Origin: Rhizobium tibeticum
GTDB lineage: Bacteria > Pseudomonadota > Alphaproteobacteria > Rhizobiales > Rhizobiaceae
Direction: 5' to 3'
Assembly: GCF_900110205.1 (NCBI RefSeq)
Contig: NZ_FOCV01000002.1
Span: 1 to 64,000, forward strand
Length of the DNA stretch: 64,000 nt
The notes beneath the pieces are model-generated. The model was not told the DNA's origin and made no database searches. It was given only the letters and a program-made list of their open reading frames with translations. Of the stretch, positions 1 to 7,994 are shown piece after piece; position 1 is the first letter of the stretch, and every line of letters starts with the position of its first letter. The position numbers were made by a program, and so were the translations under genes.

Positions 1-267
1 CGCGGATCGTTGAGAGGTCAGTCCGGCTTCGCGACGCCAGGCATTCAGCAAGCCGCGATTGACGCCCCAGCGCCGGGCAATCGCCGAGATGTTCACGTCG
101 GGCTCTGCGCTTTCCGCAAGGATCCGCGCCTTCTCCTCTTCAGTCCAATTCCGCCGCTGGCGACGACCGGTGATCACCTCGATCCGACGATATTTTCCCT
201 CATGCCTGGCTTCATGCATGCCTTCATCCATGACTTCAAGCATGGCATCAGCGCGATCTCCAACCAT
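1..267 (-). CDS. IS66-family transposase accessory protein (orfA), partial
   Basis: Reading leftwards from an ATG at 267 the frame stays open to the window edge (89 codons seen, C-terminus missing). The product has an acidic N-terminus, then a basic stretch RRQRRNWTEEEKARILAES and the helix-turn-helix ISAIARRWGVNRGLLNAWRR, which is the signature of IS66 orf1 (TnpA/IS3-orfA-like HTH). An AGGAGCG ribosome-binding site lies 8 bases before the start. The family needs TnpB and the large DDE TnpC, which would lie off the window to the left. No IS66 terminal inverted repeat was recognised on the right side, so the element could be a fragment. Confidence 0.8.
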   Translation of the reverse strand, partial: MVGDRADAMLEVMDEGMHEARHEGKYRRIEVITGRRQRRNWTEEEKARILAESAEPDVNISAIARRWGVNRGLLNAWRREAGLTSQRSA

Positions 268-284
268 TCGTTCCGCTCCTGTCG

Positions 285-554
285 ATGAAGGAGCTTATCT
301 CGCGGTCTCTACCAACAAAGAAAAGGTGGGCTGTTCGTCGCGCTCACACTCGAACCGCCTTGATGGCGCTCCTCCCCAGGGTGAACGCCGTCCTCAATCT
401 ATACGACATAGGGCAGCCATTGGTCGCTCAGGGTTTCACGGAAACCGAGATCCTAGATGTACTCATCGATCTGACACACCAGAAGGATATCGAACTTCTT
501 CCCGGCAATCAGTTGAGAGTTCTTAGATCGGTGTCTTGCACTGCTGCAAGATGA
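285..554 (+). CDS. Small hypothetical protein
   Basis: An 89-residue protein not recognised by family. The central part (NAVLNLYDIGQPLVAQGF, then TETEILDVLIDLTHQKDIELLPGNQLRVLR) has the helical, acidic and hydrophobic balance of a real folded protein, while the first 25 residues are basic and may not be translated; an inner ATG at 363 is an alternative start. No good ribosome-binding site is seen at either start. The end overlaps the convergent gene at 509-745 by 46 bases. Confidence 0.45.
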   Translation: MKELISRSLPTKKRWAVRRAHTRTALMALLPRVNAVLNLYDIGQPLVAQGFTETEILDVLIDLTHQKDIELLPGNQLRVLRSVSCTAAR

Positions 555-745
555 CGGCTGAGTGCATCGGCTACAATCTCCGGCGACTTCTCGCCTGCGG
601 TCACAAGTTGGATTGCCGTAGCCATCGCTTCGTGACCGCGCTGGCTATCCAACTCAACACCATGCTGCTCGCACCATTTGCGAACCACGCTGGTAACGCA
701 GTCGATGCCATCGTCGTCTAGGGAAAGAAGATTGAGAAGAGACAT
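509..745 (-). CDS. Small hypothetical protein
   Basis: A 78-residue soluble protein with acidic, helix-rich composition (starts MSLLNLLSLDDDGIDCV). The ATG is preceded by an excellent GGAGGAG ribosome-binding site with 6-7 bases spacing, which supports real translation. The family is not recognised. It lies between the IS66 fragment and the prophage late operon, so it could be a cargo (moron) gene or chromosomal; the sequence does not decide. Confidence 0.55.
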   Translation of the reverse strand: MSLLNLLSLDDDGIDCVTSVVRKWCEQHGVELDSQRGHEAMATAIQLVTAGEKSPEIVADALSRHLAAVQDTDLRTLN

Positions 746-942
746 GTTCTGCTCCTCCGTGGTGCGGCAAGAGCAAGAATGTCTCTCAAGCGACCTCCGC
801 CGTAGAAACTGGGGGCCGATGGCTTTATTTTAGCGTATCAGCACGGAAACACAATGGGTTCGCCTGATGTGGAACTAATGCCGGAGAGCGGCGTTTAACG
901 CCTGATGTCGGTGTCCCTCCGGCATCAAAGCTCAACTGCCTG

Positions 943-970
943 GGCTCTGCGTTCTTCCGTTCGCAGAGCC
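943..970 (+). terminator. Perfect 9-bp inverted repeat, terminator-like
   Basis: GGCTCTGCG at 943-951 pairs with CGCAGAGCC at 962-970 around a 10-base loop, followed by the T-rich run TCTTTCTTG. It sits 22 bases before the start of the gene at 993, so on the plus strand it could end an upstream transcript or be a leader hairpin. The rest of the 746-992 gap holds only a weaker split repeat (ATGCCGGA near 871 and TCCGGCAT near 918) and no gene. Confidence 0.4.
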
Positions 971-992
971 TCTTTCTTGACGGCATTGAAAC

Positions 993-1253
993 ATGGAAGA
1001 GCAGCACTTCGACGGCTTTCGCTATGGACTGGCGGCCCTTCTTCTGCGCTGCCCACATCTTCGTCCCTATGCCCATATTGCACACTGGTGGACGGAAGAT
1101 ATCGAGGAATATGGTGACGCCGTCAGGTTCCGCGACAGGTTGCGTGCCGAGGGTGACAACAAGGCGCTCCTGGAGGAATACGAGCAAATCTGCATCGAGC
1201 TTGAGGAGGAGATGCAATCCTATTTTGGCGCCTCCGGCCACGACTTGCCGTGA
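993..1253 (+). CDS. Hypothetical acidic protein
   Basis: An 86-residue acidic protein rich in Glu/Asp and aromatic residues (HIAHWWTEDIEEYGDAVRF, then a helical tail ending in LLEEYEQICIELEEEMQSYF). Codon usage and composition look genuine, whereas the minus-strand reading over the same DNA is basic and low quality. Function is not recognised. No strong ribosome-binding site precedes the ATG. The following 1254-1543 stretch holds no gene I can support. Confidence 0.5.
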   Translation: MEEQHFDGFRYGLAALLLRCPHLRPYAHIAHWWTEDIEEYGDAVRFRDRLRAEGDNKALLEEYEQICIELEEEMQSYFGASGHDLP

Positions 1254-1543
1254 CAGTTCGCTACCCAATCCACCGCCATGCGCGTATAATGGTTGTTATG
1301 CCAATGACGCTCATCTTGGCATTCATGGAACGACATCGGGCACCCTCCGCCTGAGGTCCCACTGGCGTCCTGTCCACCGGGATAGGATGCGTTGAGGGGT
1401 CAGGTTCTCGACAGCGATCCCCTGCGTACACCTAGCTGCTGAGCCTTCCCCTCGCTTTTTCAAGGTGGACCTTGGTCCGACTAGCGATCCCGGCAGATTG
1501 GCGTAACCTGTGCCTGTCCTGGTCTCGGACGAGTAGGACAAGA

Positions 1544-1588
1544 AAAGGGAAGCCGTTGCTCCATCCAAACCCGCGAGGGCTTCCCTTT
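1544..1588 (-). terminator. Terminator of the prophage late operon
   Basis: A perfect 11-bp inverted repeat: AAAGGGAAGCC at 1544-1554 and GGCTTCCCTTT at 1578-1588, loop 23 bases. Read on the minus strand the hairpin ends in CCCTTTTCTTG, giving a short U-tract. It lies about 60 bases after the last minus-strand prophage gene, where the end of the long morphogenesis and lysis transcript is expected. The long loop makes it less ideal than a textbook terminator. Confidence 0.55.
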
Positions 1589-1647
1589 AGTTGACTTCGG
1601 CCAAGCCTCATTGGCTCTTGCTTGATTGTGGCCAAGTTTGTTCCCTC

Positions 1648-2046
1648 CTATCGGGCGATGACAGCGACCGCTATGCGACGGATGACGTCGGCAAATGTGA
1701 CACCCAGCGCCATGCTCCCGATGCCAACAACCCCGATCGCACCTAGACCCATCAGTTTCCAACGCTTGACGTCATCGGTGACCGGACGCATTTCGGAAAT
1801 GTCCTCCTGAACAGCGGCCACATTCCCTTCCACCTTGCCTACGCGATCGACGAGTTGATCCATGCGCTGGTGCATACTTGCTCGGCTAGCGTCTGACTTC
1901 ACTTCTGATGCACGGAAGGCGTCTCGGAGGTTGCGCACTTCTGCCAGAACTTCGCCCATCTGCTGGTGTAGCCGGGGATCAAAATCAGTTGACGTCAACG
2001 TTGAGTCCTCACTTCCGGCACGCGGGCTGCTGATCGCAGGTTTCAT
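1648..2046 (-). CDS. DUF1515-like prophage membrane protein
   Basis: About 132 residues. The middle is a predicted coiled coil (LHQQMGEVLAEVRNLRDAFR through VGKVEGNVAAVQEDISEM) followed by one hydrophobic segment near the C-terminus (LMGLGAIGVVGIGSMALGV). This matches the rhizobial prophage family I know as DUF1515, usually at the end of lysis modules. The ATG at 2046 has no clear ribosome-binding site; a TTG at 1998 preceded by GAGGACT is an alternative that would start just after the upstream lipoprotein gene ends. A lysis-accessory or holin-like role is inferred from position only. Confidence 0.65.
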   Translation of the reverse strand: MKPAISSPRAGSEDSTLTSTDFDPRLHQQMGEVLAEVRNLRDAFRASEVKSDASRASMHQRMDQLVDRVGKVEGNVAAVQEDISEMRPVTDDVKRWKLMGLGAIGVVGIGSMALGVTFADVIRRIAVAVIAR

Positions 2047-2227
2047 TGTGCGCAGCGACCTGTTCAGCGAACGGTCGATCGTTGGCAATGATGAACTTTC
2101 GCGTTTCCGACGATGGCGTCAGGCGCTCGAAGCCGGCGCCGTCATTCGCAGGTGCCCGTGTCACGCACCCATTGACCACGAAGCTTACGGCACAAATCTC
2201 CATCACTAAACCTGCCCACCGCTTCAT
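2009..2227 (-). CDS. Small lipoprotein, outer-membrane spanin (Rz1)-like
   Basis: 72 residues with an N-terminal hydrophobic stretch (GLVMEICAVSFVVNGC) ending in a lipobox-like VNGC at residues 18-21, so the mature protein would be a short lipidated chain. It overlaps the preceding membrane protein gene (2142-2420) out of frame by 86 bases. Overlapping genes for a small membrane protein and a small lipoprotein directly after an endolysin are the usual layout of Rz/Rz1 spanins. No sequence family was recognised; the call rests on topology and context. Confidence 0.55.
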   Translation of the reverse strand: MKRWAGLVMEICAVSFVVNGCVTRAPANDGAGFERLTPSSETRKFIIANDRPFAEQVAAHNETCDQQPACRK

Positions 2228-2420
2228 TTGTCACGCCCCGTTTCTTGATCAGATCCATCGATCGCTGCAAGGCCGCAGAACGCTCCGCGACCCTACCCTC
2301 TTGCTTGGCGGCCGGCAGCCACCACACCGCATTGATGATGATCAGTGCCGCGCCGGCGACGGCAGCGCCGCCGATCGCGGCCACTGGCAGTTTCAGACTG
2401 TCCGGGAGCCACGCGAACAC
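2142..2420 (-). CDS. Small inner-membrane protein, i-spanin (Rz)-like
   Basis: 92 residues: a single transmembrane segment at about residues 9-35 (LKLPVAAIGGAAVAGAALII) followed by a charged helical periplasmic part (AERSAALQRSMDLIKKRG) and a cysteine-containing tail. The start is a GTG at 2420, 4 bases after the endolysin stop, with GAGGG upstream. Its 3' part overlaps the lipoprotein gene at 2009-2227 in another frame. The topology and overlap fit the inner-membrane half of a two-component spanin. The C-terminal KLRGQWVRDTGTCE also resembles small rhizobial prophage proteins of unknown role. Confidence 0.55.
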   Translation of the reverse strand: MFAWLPDSLKLPVAAIGGAAVAGAALIIINAVWWLPAAKQEGRVAERSAALQRSMDLIKKRGVTNEAVGRFSDGDLCRKLRGQWVRDTGTCE

Positions 2421-2424
2421 CGGC

Positions 2425-3390
2425 CTAGCCCTCGACGGCCGTGCGGATGTCCTTCACGGCCGCGATGATCGAGTGCCGCAGCAACAGCGCCAGCAAGAAC
2501 GCGACCAATGCGAAGCCGCCGATCGCGAGGATGGTCCGCCAGTCCATGCCACCGAGGAAGCCAAGGCCCGTGCTCAAGCCGGTACCAAGTCCGCCGATCC
2601 AGCCGAGCAGGTTGAACTTCTTTTTCACTTGCGTTTCGACGGCGGCCGGCACGACCGGCTTGTCAGCCACAACCGGCGCTGAGACAAAGCCCTGCGCCGT
2701 CGTCGCTCCGGACATCGCCAGCAGCTCCGAGTGGAGCGCAGCACGCGTCTTCGGCCCGACATCACCGTCTGCGACCAGACCCTTGGACGCCTGAAACTCC
2801 CGGATCGCCGTCGGCTTCAGCCCGAGCATCACCAACGTCAGACGCGCAAGGTGCAGGACACGATCGTCAAAGCCGTTCATGCCACCGTTGATCTTCTTGG
2901 TGATCATCTCGATGTCGCCCTGATCAGCGAGGCGATTGAGGTTGCGGCTGTCCCAATACCAGAGCGGCACCAGGCCTTCCCATGGGTCTGTATTGACCAG
3001 ATCCGGATTGGCGACGAAGTTAGGCGGGTTAAGGCCCTTTTCTACGCACCAATCGTAAAACGCCTGGTAGTTCGCCTTACCGGTGAGCTGCATGCCGGTG
3101 CGGCCCATGTACTTCTTGCCGTCGCCGTCAATCGCCGGCGTATTGCCGAGATCCGTGCGCGTGTCGTAGCGGGCCTGCACTGGCGTCGGTCCCCAGATCT
3201 CGCGATCATATCGGAAGTCCCCACTTTCATGCATCAGCTGCGCCAGGTACTGCACGACGCGGTGCACCCGATCCATGCCGAAGTCGTCGCGATACCGATC
3301 GAGCGACACGAGGACAGAATTCATGTTGGTTTCGTTGATAGGCGTGAGAGCGGCCACGCGGATGTGCTGAGCCGTAACGAGTACGTTCAT
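2425..3390 (-). CDS. GH19-type endolysin with peptidoglycan-binding and membrane domains
   Basis: 321 residues. The N-terminal 190 residues look like a glycoside hydrolase 19 (chitinase-like) lysozyme, with the catalytic-Glu region AQLMHESGDFRYDREIWGP and YMGRTGMQLTGKANYQ. Residues about 195-220 form a peptidoglycan-binding repeat (AIREFQASKGLVADGDVGPK). The C-terminus carries a glycine-rich hydrophobic stretch and a clear transmembrane segment (LAIGGFALVAFLLALLLRH). Start at 3390 has TTGGAG 8 bases upstream; an upstream TTG extension is unlikely. It cleaves the cell-wall glycan at lysis. The membrane tail is unusual for a soluble endolysin and may tether it or act holin-like. Confidence 0.85.
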   Translation of the reverse strand: MNVLVTAQHIRVAALTPINETNMNSVLVSLDRYRDDFGMDRVHRVVQYLAQLMHESGDFRYDREIWGPTPVQARYDTRTDLGNTPAIDGDGKKYMGRTGMQLTGKANYQAFYDWCVEKGLNPPNFVANPDLVNTDPWEGLVPLWYWDSRNLNRLADQGDIEMITKKINGGMNGFDDRVLHLARLTLVMLGLKPTAIREFQASKGLVADGDVGPKTRAALHSELLAMSGATTAQGFVSAPVVADKPVVPAAVETQVKKKFNLLGWIGGLGTGLSTGLGFLGGMDWRTILAIGGFALVAFLLALLLRHSIIAAVKDIRTAVEG

Positions 3391-3519
3391 TTGAAAGCTC
3401 CAAGTTTTGATGAAAAATGCCGTCGCCGACAGTGCGCTCGGCGTTAGGCGTGCCACAATTGCGCTGACGTGCAGTTATTGAAAACGGATCACCGGGCGGG
3501 ACGGCGATCCGGCGTCACC

Positions 3520-3951
3520 TCAGCCAGGCCAGACGACCGCATTAGCCGCTGCCTCAGCGTCCGAAGCCGTCGCTGCGGCTTCGATCGAGGCCTTTGTGCC
3601 GAGGCGGGCAGCCTCGATCGCGCTGCCGATGACCTGCCATTGCAGGAAAGCGCCGCTAACGATAGCGGCGACCTCCCCGAGCGTCGGCGCGGTAATCCCG
3701 ACCTCCGCCGACAACAGCGGAAAGTCCGATGGCTCTGGCGTTCCCCCAGCTTCGAGCGCTGCAAAGTAGCGCTTCGCCTCGTCTGACTTCTGCTGGTAGG
3801 TCATGGCCTGCCCAGCGCCGCCGGTGATGTACTTCAGGCGCTCTTCCTCCGCTGCTATATCTATCACAGCTTTCAGACGCGCCTTTACGTCGGCGAGTGG
3901 AGCCGGTTCCGCCGAGCTGTCGGCAATTTTTCCCCAAACCTTCGGAGCCAT
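3520..3951 (-). CDS. Tail-fibre-associated / assembly-like phage protein
   Basis: 143 residues starting at an ATG at 3951 with AAGAGGA 8 bases upstream. It is helical and alanine-rich (PLADVKARLKAVIDIAAEEE; MTYQQKSDEAKRYFAALEAG). Such proteins commonly follow tail-fibre genes in rhizobial prophages and are thought to be small tail or fibre-assembly proteins. Only 13 bases separate it from the tail-fibre gene, so the two are surely co-translated. Exact function is not known from sequence. Confidence 0.6.
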   Translation of the reverse strand: MAPKVWGKIADSSAEPAPLADVKARLKAVIDIAAEEERLKYITGGAGQAMTYQQKSDEAKRYFAALEAGGTPEPSDFPLLSAEVGITAPTLGEVAAIVSGAFLQWQVIGSAIEAARLGTKASIEAAATASDAEAAANAVVWPG

Positions 3952-3964
3952 ATCCGGTTTCCTC

Positions 3965-6448
3965 TTATGAGTATTGCAGGACGACACCGGAAGCGATGAT
4001 CGCCTTATTCGTGAGAGACTTCAGTCGCCATTTCATCGACGTGCCCGAAGGTTGTCCGCTTATCGACGCCGAACCTTCGTACATCTTCACGCCACCGAAT
4101 GACGGCATTGTCAGCGTCATCGTTACCGCCGTCCATGTCGCGCCGCCGTCGCGCGAGACTTCCATTATGAAATCCGTTCCGGGCGTCAACGATAGGAAGT
4201 CGGCAAGTTGAAGCGCAACACGCGCGTTAGCAGGGGTCGATGTGGCGGTATAGTTGACGGATACGAGCGTCATGTTGTTTGGCTGATATGTTGTACGCAA
4301 CGGATGCGCCGCTGCCGTGTCTTCTGTCCAGCCAGAAATGTTGTTTCCGACAGCAACGTCAGTCGTTTGATACGCTCGCGACACCGTAATGACATCAGTT
4401 GTTGCACCGGTCCCGGCGAACACGGCACCCAGATATATTTGCTTCCCGTCGAGAGGAACAACGTAAGGAGTCGGAAGTTGGTAGTCATACCACCCGCCGC
4501 CCGGATGGGTGAATGTGTACGATGCGATGACGTCATAAACGCCCGGAGACACACGCCTAGTAATCTTTATCGTTTTGCTACCCGCCAATGCCGAGTACAG
4601 CCCGACATGCGTAAGAGTGTAACCCTGAGTCAGTGTGAACGCGCGATTTATGAATGTATATGTTACCGCCCCCGACGTTGTTGTTGCCGGTGAGGAGATT
4701 TGCGACGGGGAGTATGGTGAAAAACGGTCGTTAGCACTGTCGTACACGTAATTGAATGAACCGTTTGGATCATTCGCGTATGCCACAGATAGCGGCGTGA
4801 AATTGGCGGTGTACCTTGCCGTCTTAGACACTCGATATTCGTCGATGTAGCCAACAAAAAGCCCCGCGCCCGTATAGTCGCAACCAATCCAAATCGCTGT
4901 AGGCGGGGATAACAGGTTCGTCGAGTCCGCGTAGTCACCACCCTCTTGTACACCGTTTATAAATAGCCTGGTGGTCCCGGAGGATCGGCAGACGGCTACA
5001 TGGTACCATGTATTGACAACAAGTGTCGTTGTTGACGCTATGCGCCCCGCACCGCCGACGTAATACTGCAACTTTGAAGATGCATTAACGTAGATGACTA
5101 CATTATTTGCCGCAGACGTCTGTCGACTTTCAAACAACATACCACTAGCGCCGAGCGTAGTAGGACGAATCCAAAAATCGACGGTAAAGTCCCCCGTTCC
5201 GAACGTGAAATCAGAAAGACCTTCGATTGTTGCAAGATATGTGTTTGCGGTAGCGTCCAAAACGAGCGAAGCGCCGCCAAACTTAGATTGAGCCGTGCTT
5301 AGTTTGGCTCCTCCGAAGTTATACCAGCTTCTAGGGATAGCGCCGGAATCTGGAAACGATATGGAATTATTAGCGCCGTCGAAATGAAGAAGTGTATAAG
5401 CGGCAGGGTCAAGACCGCCCGCCGTTCCATCCGTGATGCCCGTCGTATCGTCAAACGAATCCGCCACGCCGCCAACCATGCCCATGCGCTGGCCTTTCAG
5501 GTCGGCAATCTCGATTGCAAATACCGCGTCGTTTTTGCCGCCCGCGCCCGCCAACGCATTGATCGCAGCTTGAACGGTCGCGGGCGCGCCAGCAAGGTTT
5601 GCAACGCTGTTGTCGAAGGAGACATCGAGCGCGCTGTAAGCCAGCAGCGTTTTGACCATCGCCGGCGTCAGCTGCTTGACGAGCTTGCCCGTGCCGCCAT
5701 TGAAGGCGACCAGATAGCCGTCAGTGACGCCACCATTCGGGCCGACGACATCGCCGGTTCCGGTGCCATCCGTTCCCTTGATGGCCATCAGCGACCAGTA
5801 GGCGTTGGACGTGGTCGGCAACGACGGCGGTGCATGGCCGGTGGTTGCCTGAAGGGCAATCCAGGCGCTGCCAGTGTCATAGACACCGTCATTCTTGGCG
5901 TACACTGTCGCGCCACTGTACACACCACGCCAATTGACCAGCCCCGTGTCACCAACATCGCCCTTATCGCCCTTCGGGCCTGTGCCGTAGGAGAACGGAC
6001 CAGCCCAATCAGCAGACGTTGCCGATGCCTTCACGTAGAGTTGCGGCTGCGTCACACCGATGACGACCAGGTAGGAGAAGCCTTTCGCGCGGTCATTGTA
6101 AGATGCGCGGCCGGCGAGATCGCCGCTGGCGTCAAACTTGAAGACGGTACCTGTCGCAAGTTCCGCAATCAGCTGCGCCAGCGTGTTGCTGTTGGTTGTC
6201 AGTTGCTGCAGATACGCCGTGTCGCGAATGATGGCGTAGTCGTAGGTGCCAGATGCGCCGACCCATTCCGTCGCGGCCGTGATTTGCGTATCGCTGTTCA
6301 CCGACGCAATCGGCAGCATGTTGCCCGAGGCCTGAGGTGCGACGATGCCGCCGGCGACGAGCGAAATTGCCCATGCCGTGCCGGCGCCGGTGACCACGGC
6401 AGAGCCGTTCGTCAGGGTGATTTGCCCCGTCGTGTATGCAGTCGTCAT
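3965..6448 (-). CDS. Tail fibre / receptor-binding protein with LamG-like domain
   Basis: 827 residues, start at 6448 with AAGGAA upstream. The N-terminal third is a beta-rich attachment region (ITLTNGSAVVTGAGTAW) common in phage fibres, followed by a short collagen-like GPKGDKGDVGDTG and a GGVTDGYLVAFNGGTGK segment. Residues about 390-610 form a concanavalin/laminin-G-like carbohydrate-binding fold (FTVDFWIRPTTLGASG; WYHVAVCRSSGTTRLFING; GYIDEYRVSKTARYT). The C-terminus is another beta-sandwich region. It probably recognises a surface polysaccharide. Base composition of the 4.0-5.4 kb part is visibly more AT-rich than neighbours, as expected for a horizontally exchanged host-range domain. 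Confidence 0.85.
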   Translation of the reverse strand: MTTAYTTGQITLTNGSAVVTGAGTAWAISLVAGGIVAPQASGNMLPIASVNSDTQITAATEWVGASGTYDYAIIRDTAYLQQLTTNSNTLAQLIAELATGTVFKFDASGDLAGRASYNDRAKGFSYLVVIGVTQPQLYVKASATSADWAGPFSYGTGPKGDKGDVGDTGLVNWRGVYSGATVYAKNDGVYDTGSAWIALQATTGHAPPSLPTTSNAYWSLMAIKGTDGTGTGDVVGPNGGVTDGYLVAFNGGTGKLVKQLTPAMVKTLLAYSALDVSFDNSVANLAGAPATVQAAINALAGAGGKNDAVFAIEIADLKGQRMGMVGGVADSFDDTTGITDGTAGGLDPAAYTLLHFDGANNSISFPDSGAIPRSWYNFGGAKLSTAQSKFGGASLVLDATANTYLATIEGLSDFTFGTGDFTVDFWIRPTTLGASGMLFESRQTSAANNVVIYVNASSKLQYYVGGAGRIASTTTLVVNTWYHVAVCRSSGTTRLFINGVQEGGDYADSTNLLSPPTAIWIGCDYTGAGLFVGYIDEYRVSKTARYTANFTPLSVAYANDPNGSFNYVYDSANDRFSPYSPSQISSPATTTSGAVTYTFINRAFTLTQGYTLTHVGLYSALAGSKTIKITRRVSPGVYDVIASYTFTHPGGGWYDYQLPTPYVVPLDGKQIYLGAVFAGTGATTDVITVSRAYQTTDVAVGNNISGWTEDTAAAHPLRTTYQPNNMTLVSVNYTATSTPANARVALQLADFLSLTPGTDFIMEVSRDGGATWTAVTMTLTMPSFGGVKMYEGSASISGQPSGTSMKWRLKSLTNKAIIASGVVLQYS

Positions 6449-6461
6449 GTTGTGAAGTTCC

Positions 6462-7994
6462 TTAAGCTGGGATGCCGAGGATGTAGTAGCGGATGCCGAT
6501 GATCGGGGTAGAATCACCCTCATTGACGAGATTGCTGATCGAGCTTCCGCCCGACAGGTATCGCCTCGCTGGAAGTCCCCTGAACGTGTAGAAGCGCGCC
6601 TCGCCTGCCGTGAGTCGGCAGTATGTTGAGCCGCCTCCCGTATAATATTGCTTGCCGGTTTCCGTCGGATCGACGTAGCCGAACAGCGTGTAAGGCGGCC
6701 GCACACGCGACGAGAGATTGCCGGTGAAGCCACCGAGGTTGACCCCACCTCCGCCGCCATGGACCGTCATATACTTGACGAACGGAAAGAGGCCGGTCGT
6801 GTCGATCGGAATAGCCCATTCGCGCGCGCCGTCTGCCTGCGCGGTGACGTTGATGTAGCCTTCAGCGATGAGCTGCACCATCGGCCAGCGGCTATCGACC
6901 ATGACGTCCGCGAGACGCGGCGGATTGGATGCCCCAGGGCGGAGGAACTGCACAACATCACGAGTGCCATCGTTGAATTCGCGCCACACATAGTTGCCGC
7001 CACCTACTGGCGAAGAGTCGTCTTGCGCATAAACGATGAAGCGCGCCCGCGCCGCTCCATAGGGATTTGACAGCACCAGGTTCGCGCCGCTGAAATAGTA
7101 ATCGGCCCCATACTCCGTTTCCGATGAAAGCGGGTTGGTCGGGTAGTAGACTGTCGAGCCCTGATAGACGATGACATCCGCAAAGAGGTTGCCAACCGCG
7201 CCGGCACCCAAATTGCCAAGCGGATAGACTGTCGTTCCAGATGGCAAGGCGATGTCGGCCGCTGCGATGACCTTCGCGGATCGCGCCGAACTGTCGAAAT
7301 AGAGCTGCGATGGCGTGGCCGTGCGAGCGTCGTAACCGGGTTTTGAGGCGCGGCAAAAGTCGCTGGTGATCTGCACCTGAACCTGCCCGGCGACAGGAGC
7401 CAACGGCGGATTGGCAATTGCCACGCTGTTGCCGGGAAGGTTCCAGACGACAACCTCCTTGCACGATTGAGCGAAGAGTGAGGTGTCAAAGAGAGAAGCC
7501 AGACCCTGCGTCATGCTGAAGTTGGTGGCGAAGGACGTGCTCGTGAACTCGCTTAGCCAGCCAACTTCCATGTAAGCTGGTGTAGTCCAGTAGGCGGATC
7601 GATTGTTGAAGCCGATAAACGCCCGCGTCACACGTGCGGCGTAGTAGAGGGTATTCGCCTGGTCCTTCTGCTTCACCTCGTAGAGCGGGACGCTGTATTC
7701 CAAGCTAGTGAAGAACGATGATCGATAGAACAGCTGACCATTGTTGCCGACGAACGAGCGGTGGTATTTCGCGAAGGTATTGACGTTGCTGCCACCAGGA
7801 GTGAACACCTCTGCAGCCCCCAAATAGGGCTGCGTATCGCGGCCAGCCGGCCGCATCGTCTGGTACTTGCTGTTGTACAGGAACTTGTACCGTTCCGAAT
7901 CCGGCGTATTGACAGGATCATAGGCCGCGTCCTTCATGATCTTGACGCAGCCCGCATCCTGATAATCGACACCCACATGCCAGCTGATCGCCAT
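6462..7994 (-). CDS. Phage tail-tip appendage protein, unknown family
   Basis: 510 residues of beta-rich, Gly/Ser/Tyr-rich sequence without a signal peptide or membrane segment. It follows the J-like tail-tip gene with a TAATG overlap (stop and start share one base) and precedes the tail-fibre gene. The C-terminus contains a glycine-rich loop (TVHGGGGGVNLGGFTGN). Its place in the operon suggests a tail-tip or fibre-network protein. No family was recognised. Confidence 0.7.
   Translation of the reverse strand: MAISWHVGVDYQDAGCVKIMKDAAYDPVNTPDSERYKFLYNSKYQTMRPAGRDTQPYLGAAEVFTPGGSNVNTFAKYHRSFVGNNGQLFYRSSFFTSLEYSVPLYEVKQKDQANTLYYAARVTRAFIGFNNRSAYWTTPAYMEVGWLSEFTSTSFATNFSMTQGLASLFDTSLFAQSCKEVVVWNLPGNSVAIANPPLAPVAGQVQVQITSDFCRASKPGYDARTATPSQLYFDSSARSAKVIAAADIALPSGTTVYPLGNLGAGAVGNLFADVIVYQGSTVYYPTNPLSSETEYGADYYFSGANLVLSNPYGAARARFIVYAQDDSSPVGGGNYVWREFNDGTRDVVQFLRPGASNPPRLADVMVDSRWPMVQLIAEGYINVTAQADGAREWAIPIDTTGLFPFVKYMTVHGGGGGVNLGGFTGNLSSRVRPPYTLFGYVDPTETGKQYYTGGGSTYCRLTAGEARFYTFRGLPARRYLSGGSSISNLVNEGDSTPIIGIRYYILGIPA

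Noticed and set aside
825-1268. 147-codon minus-strand frame
   Set aside because: Overlaps the better-supported plus gene at 993-1253 and has basic low-quality composition.
5384-6502. 372-codon plus-strand frame opposite the tail-fibre gene
   Set aside because: It is antisense to a well-supported gene, rich in Arg/Ala/His without fold-like pattern, and has no ribosome-binding site; a shadow caused by GC-rich codons.
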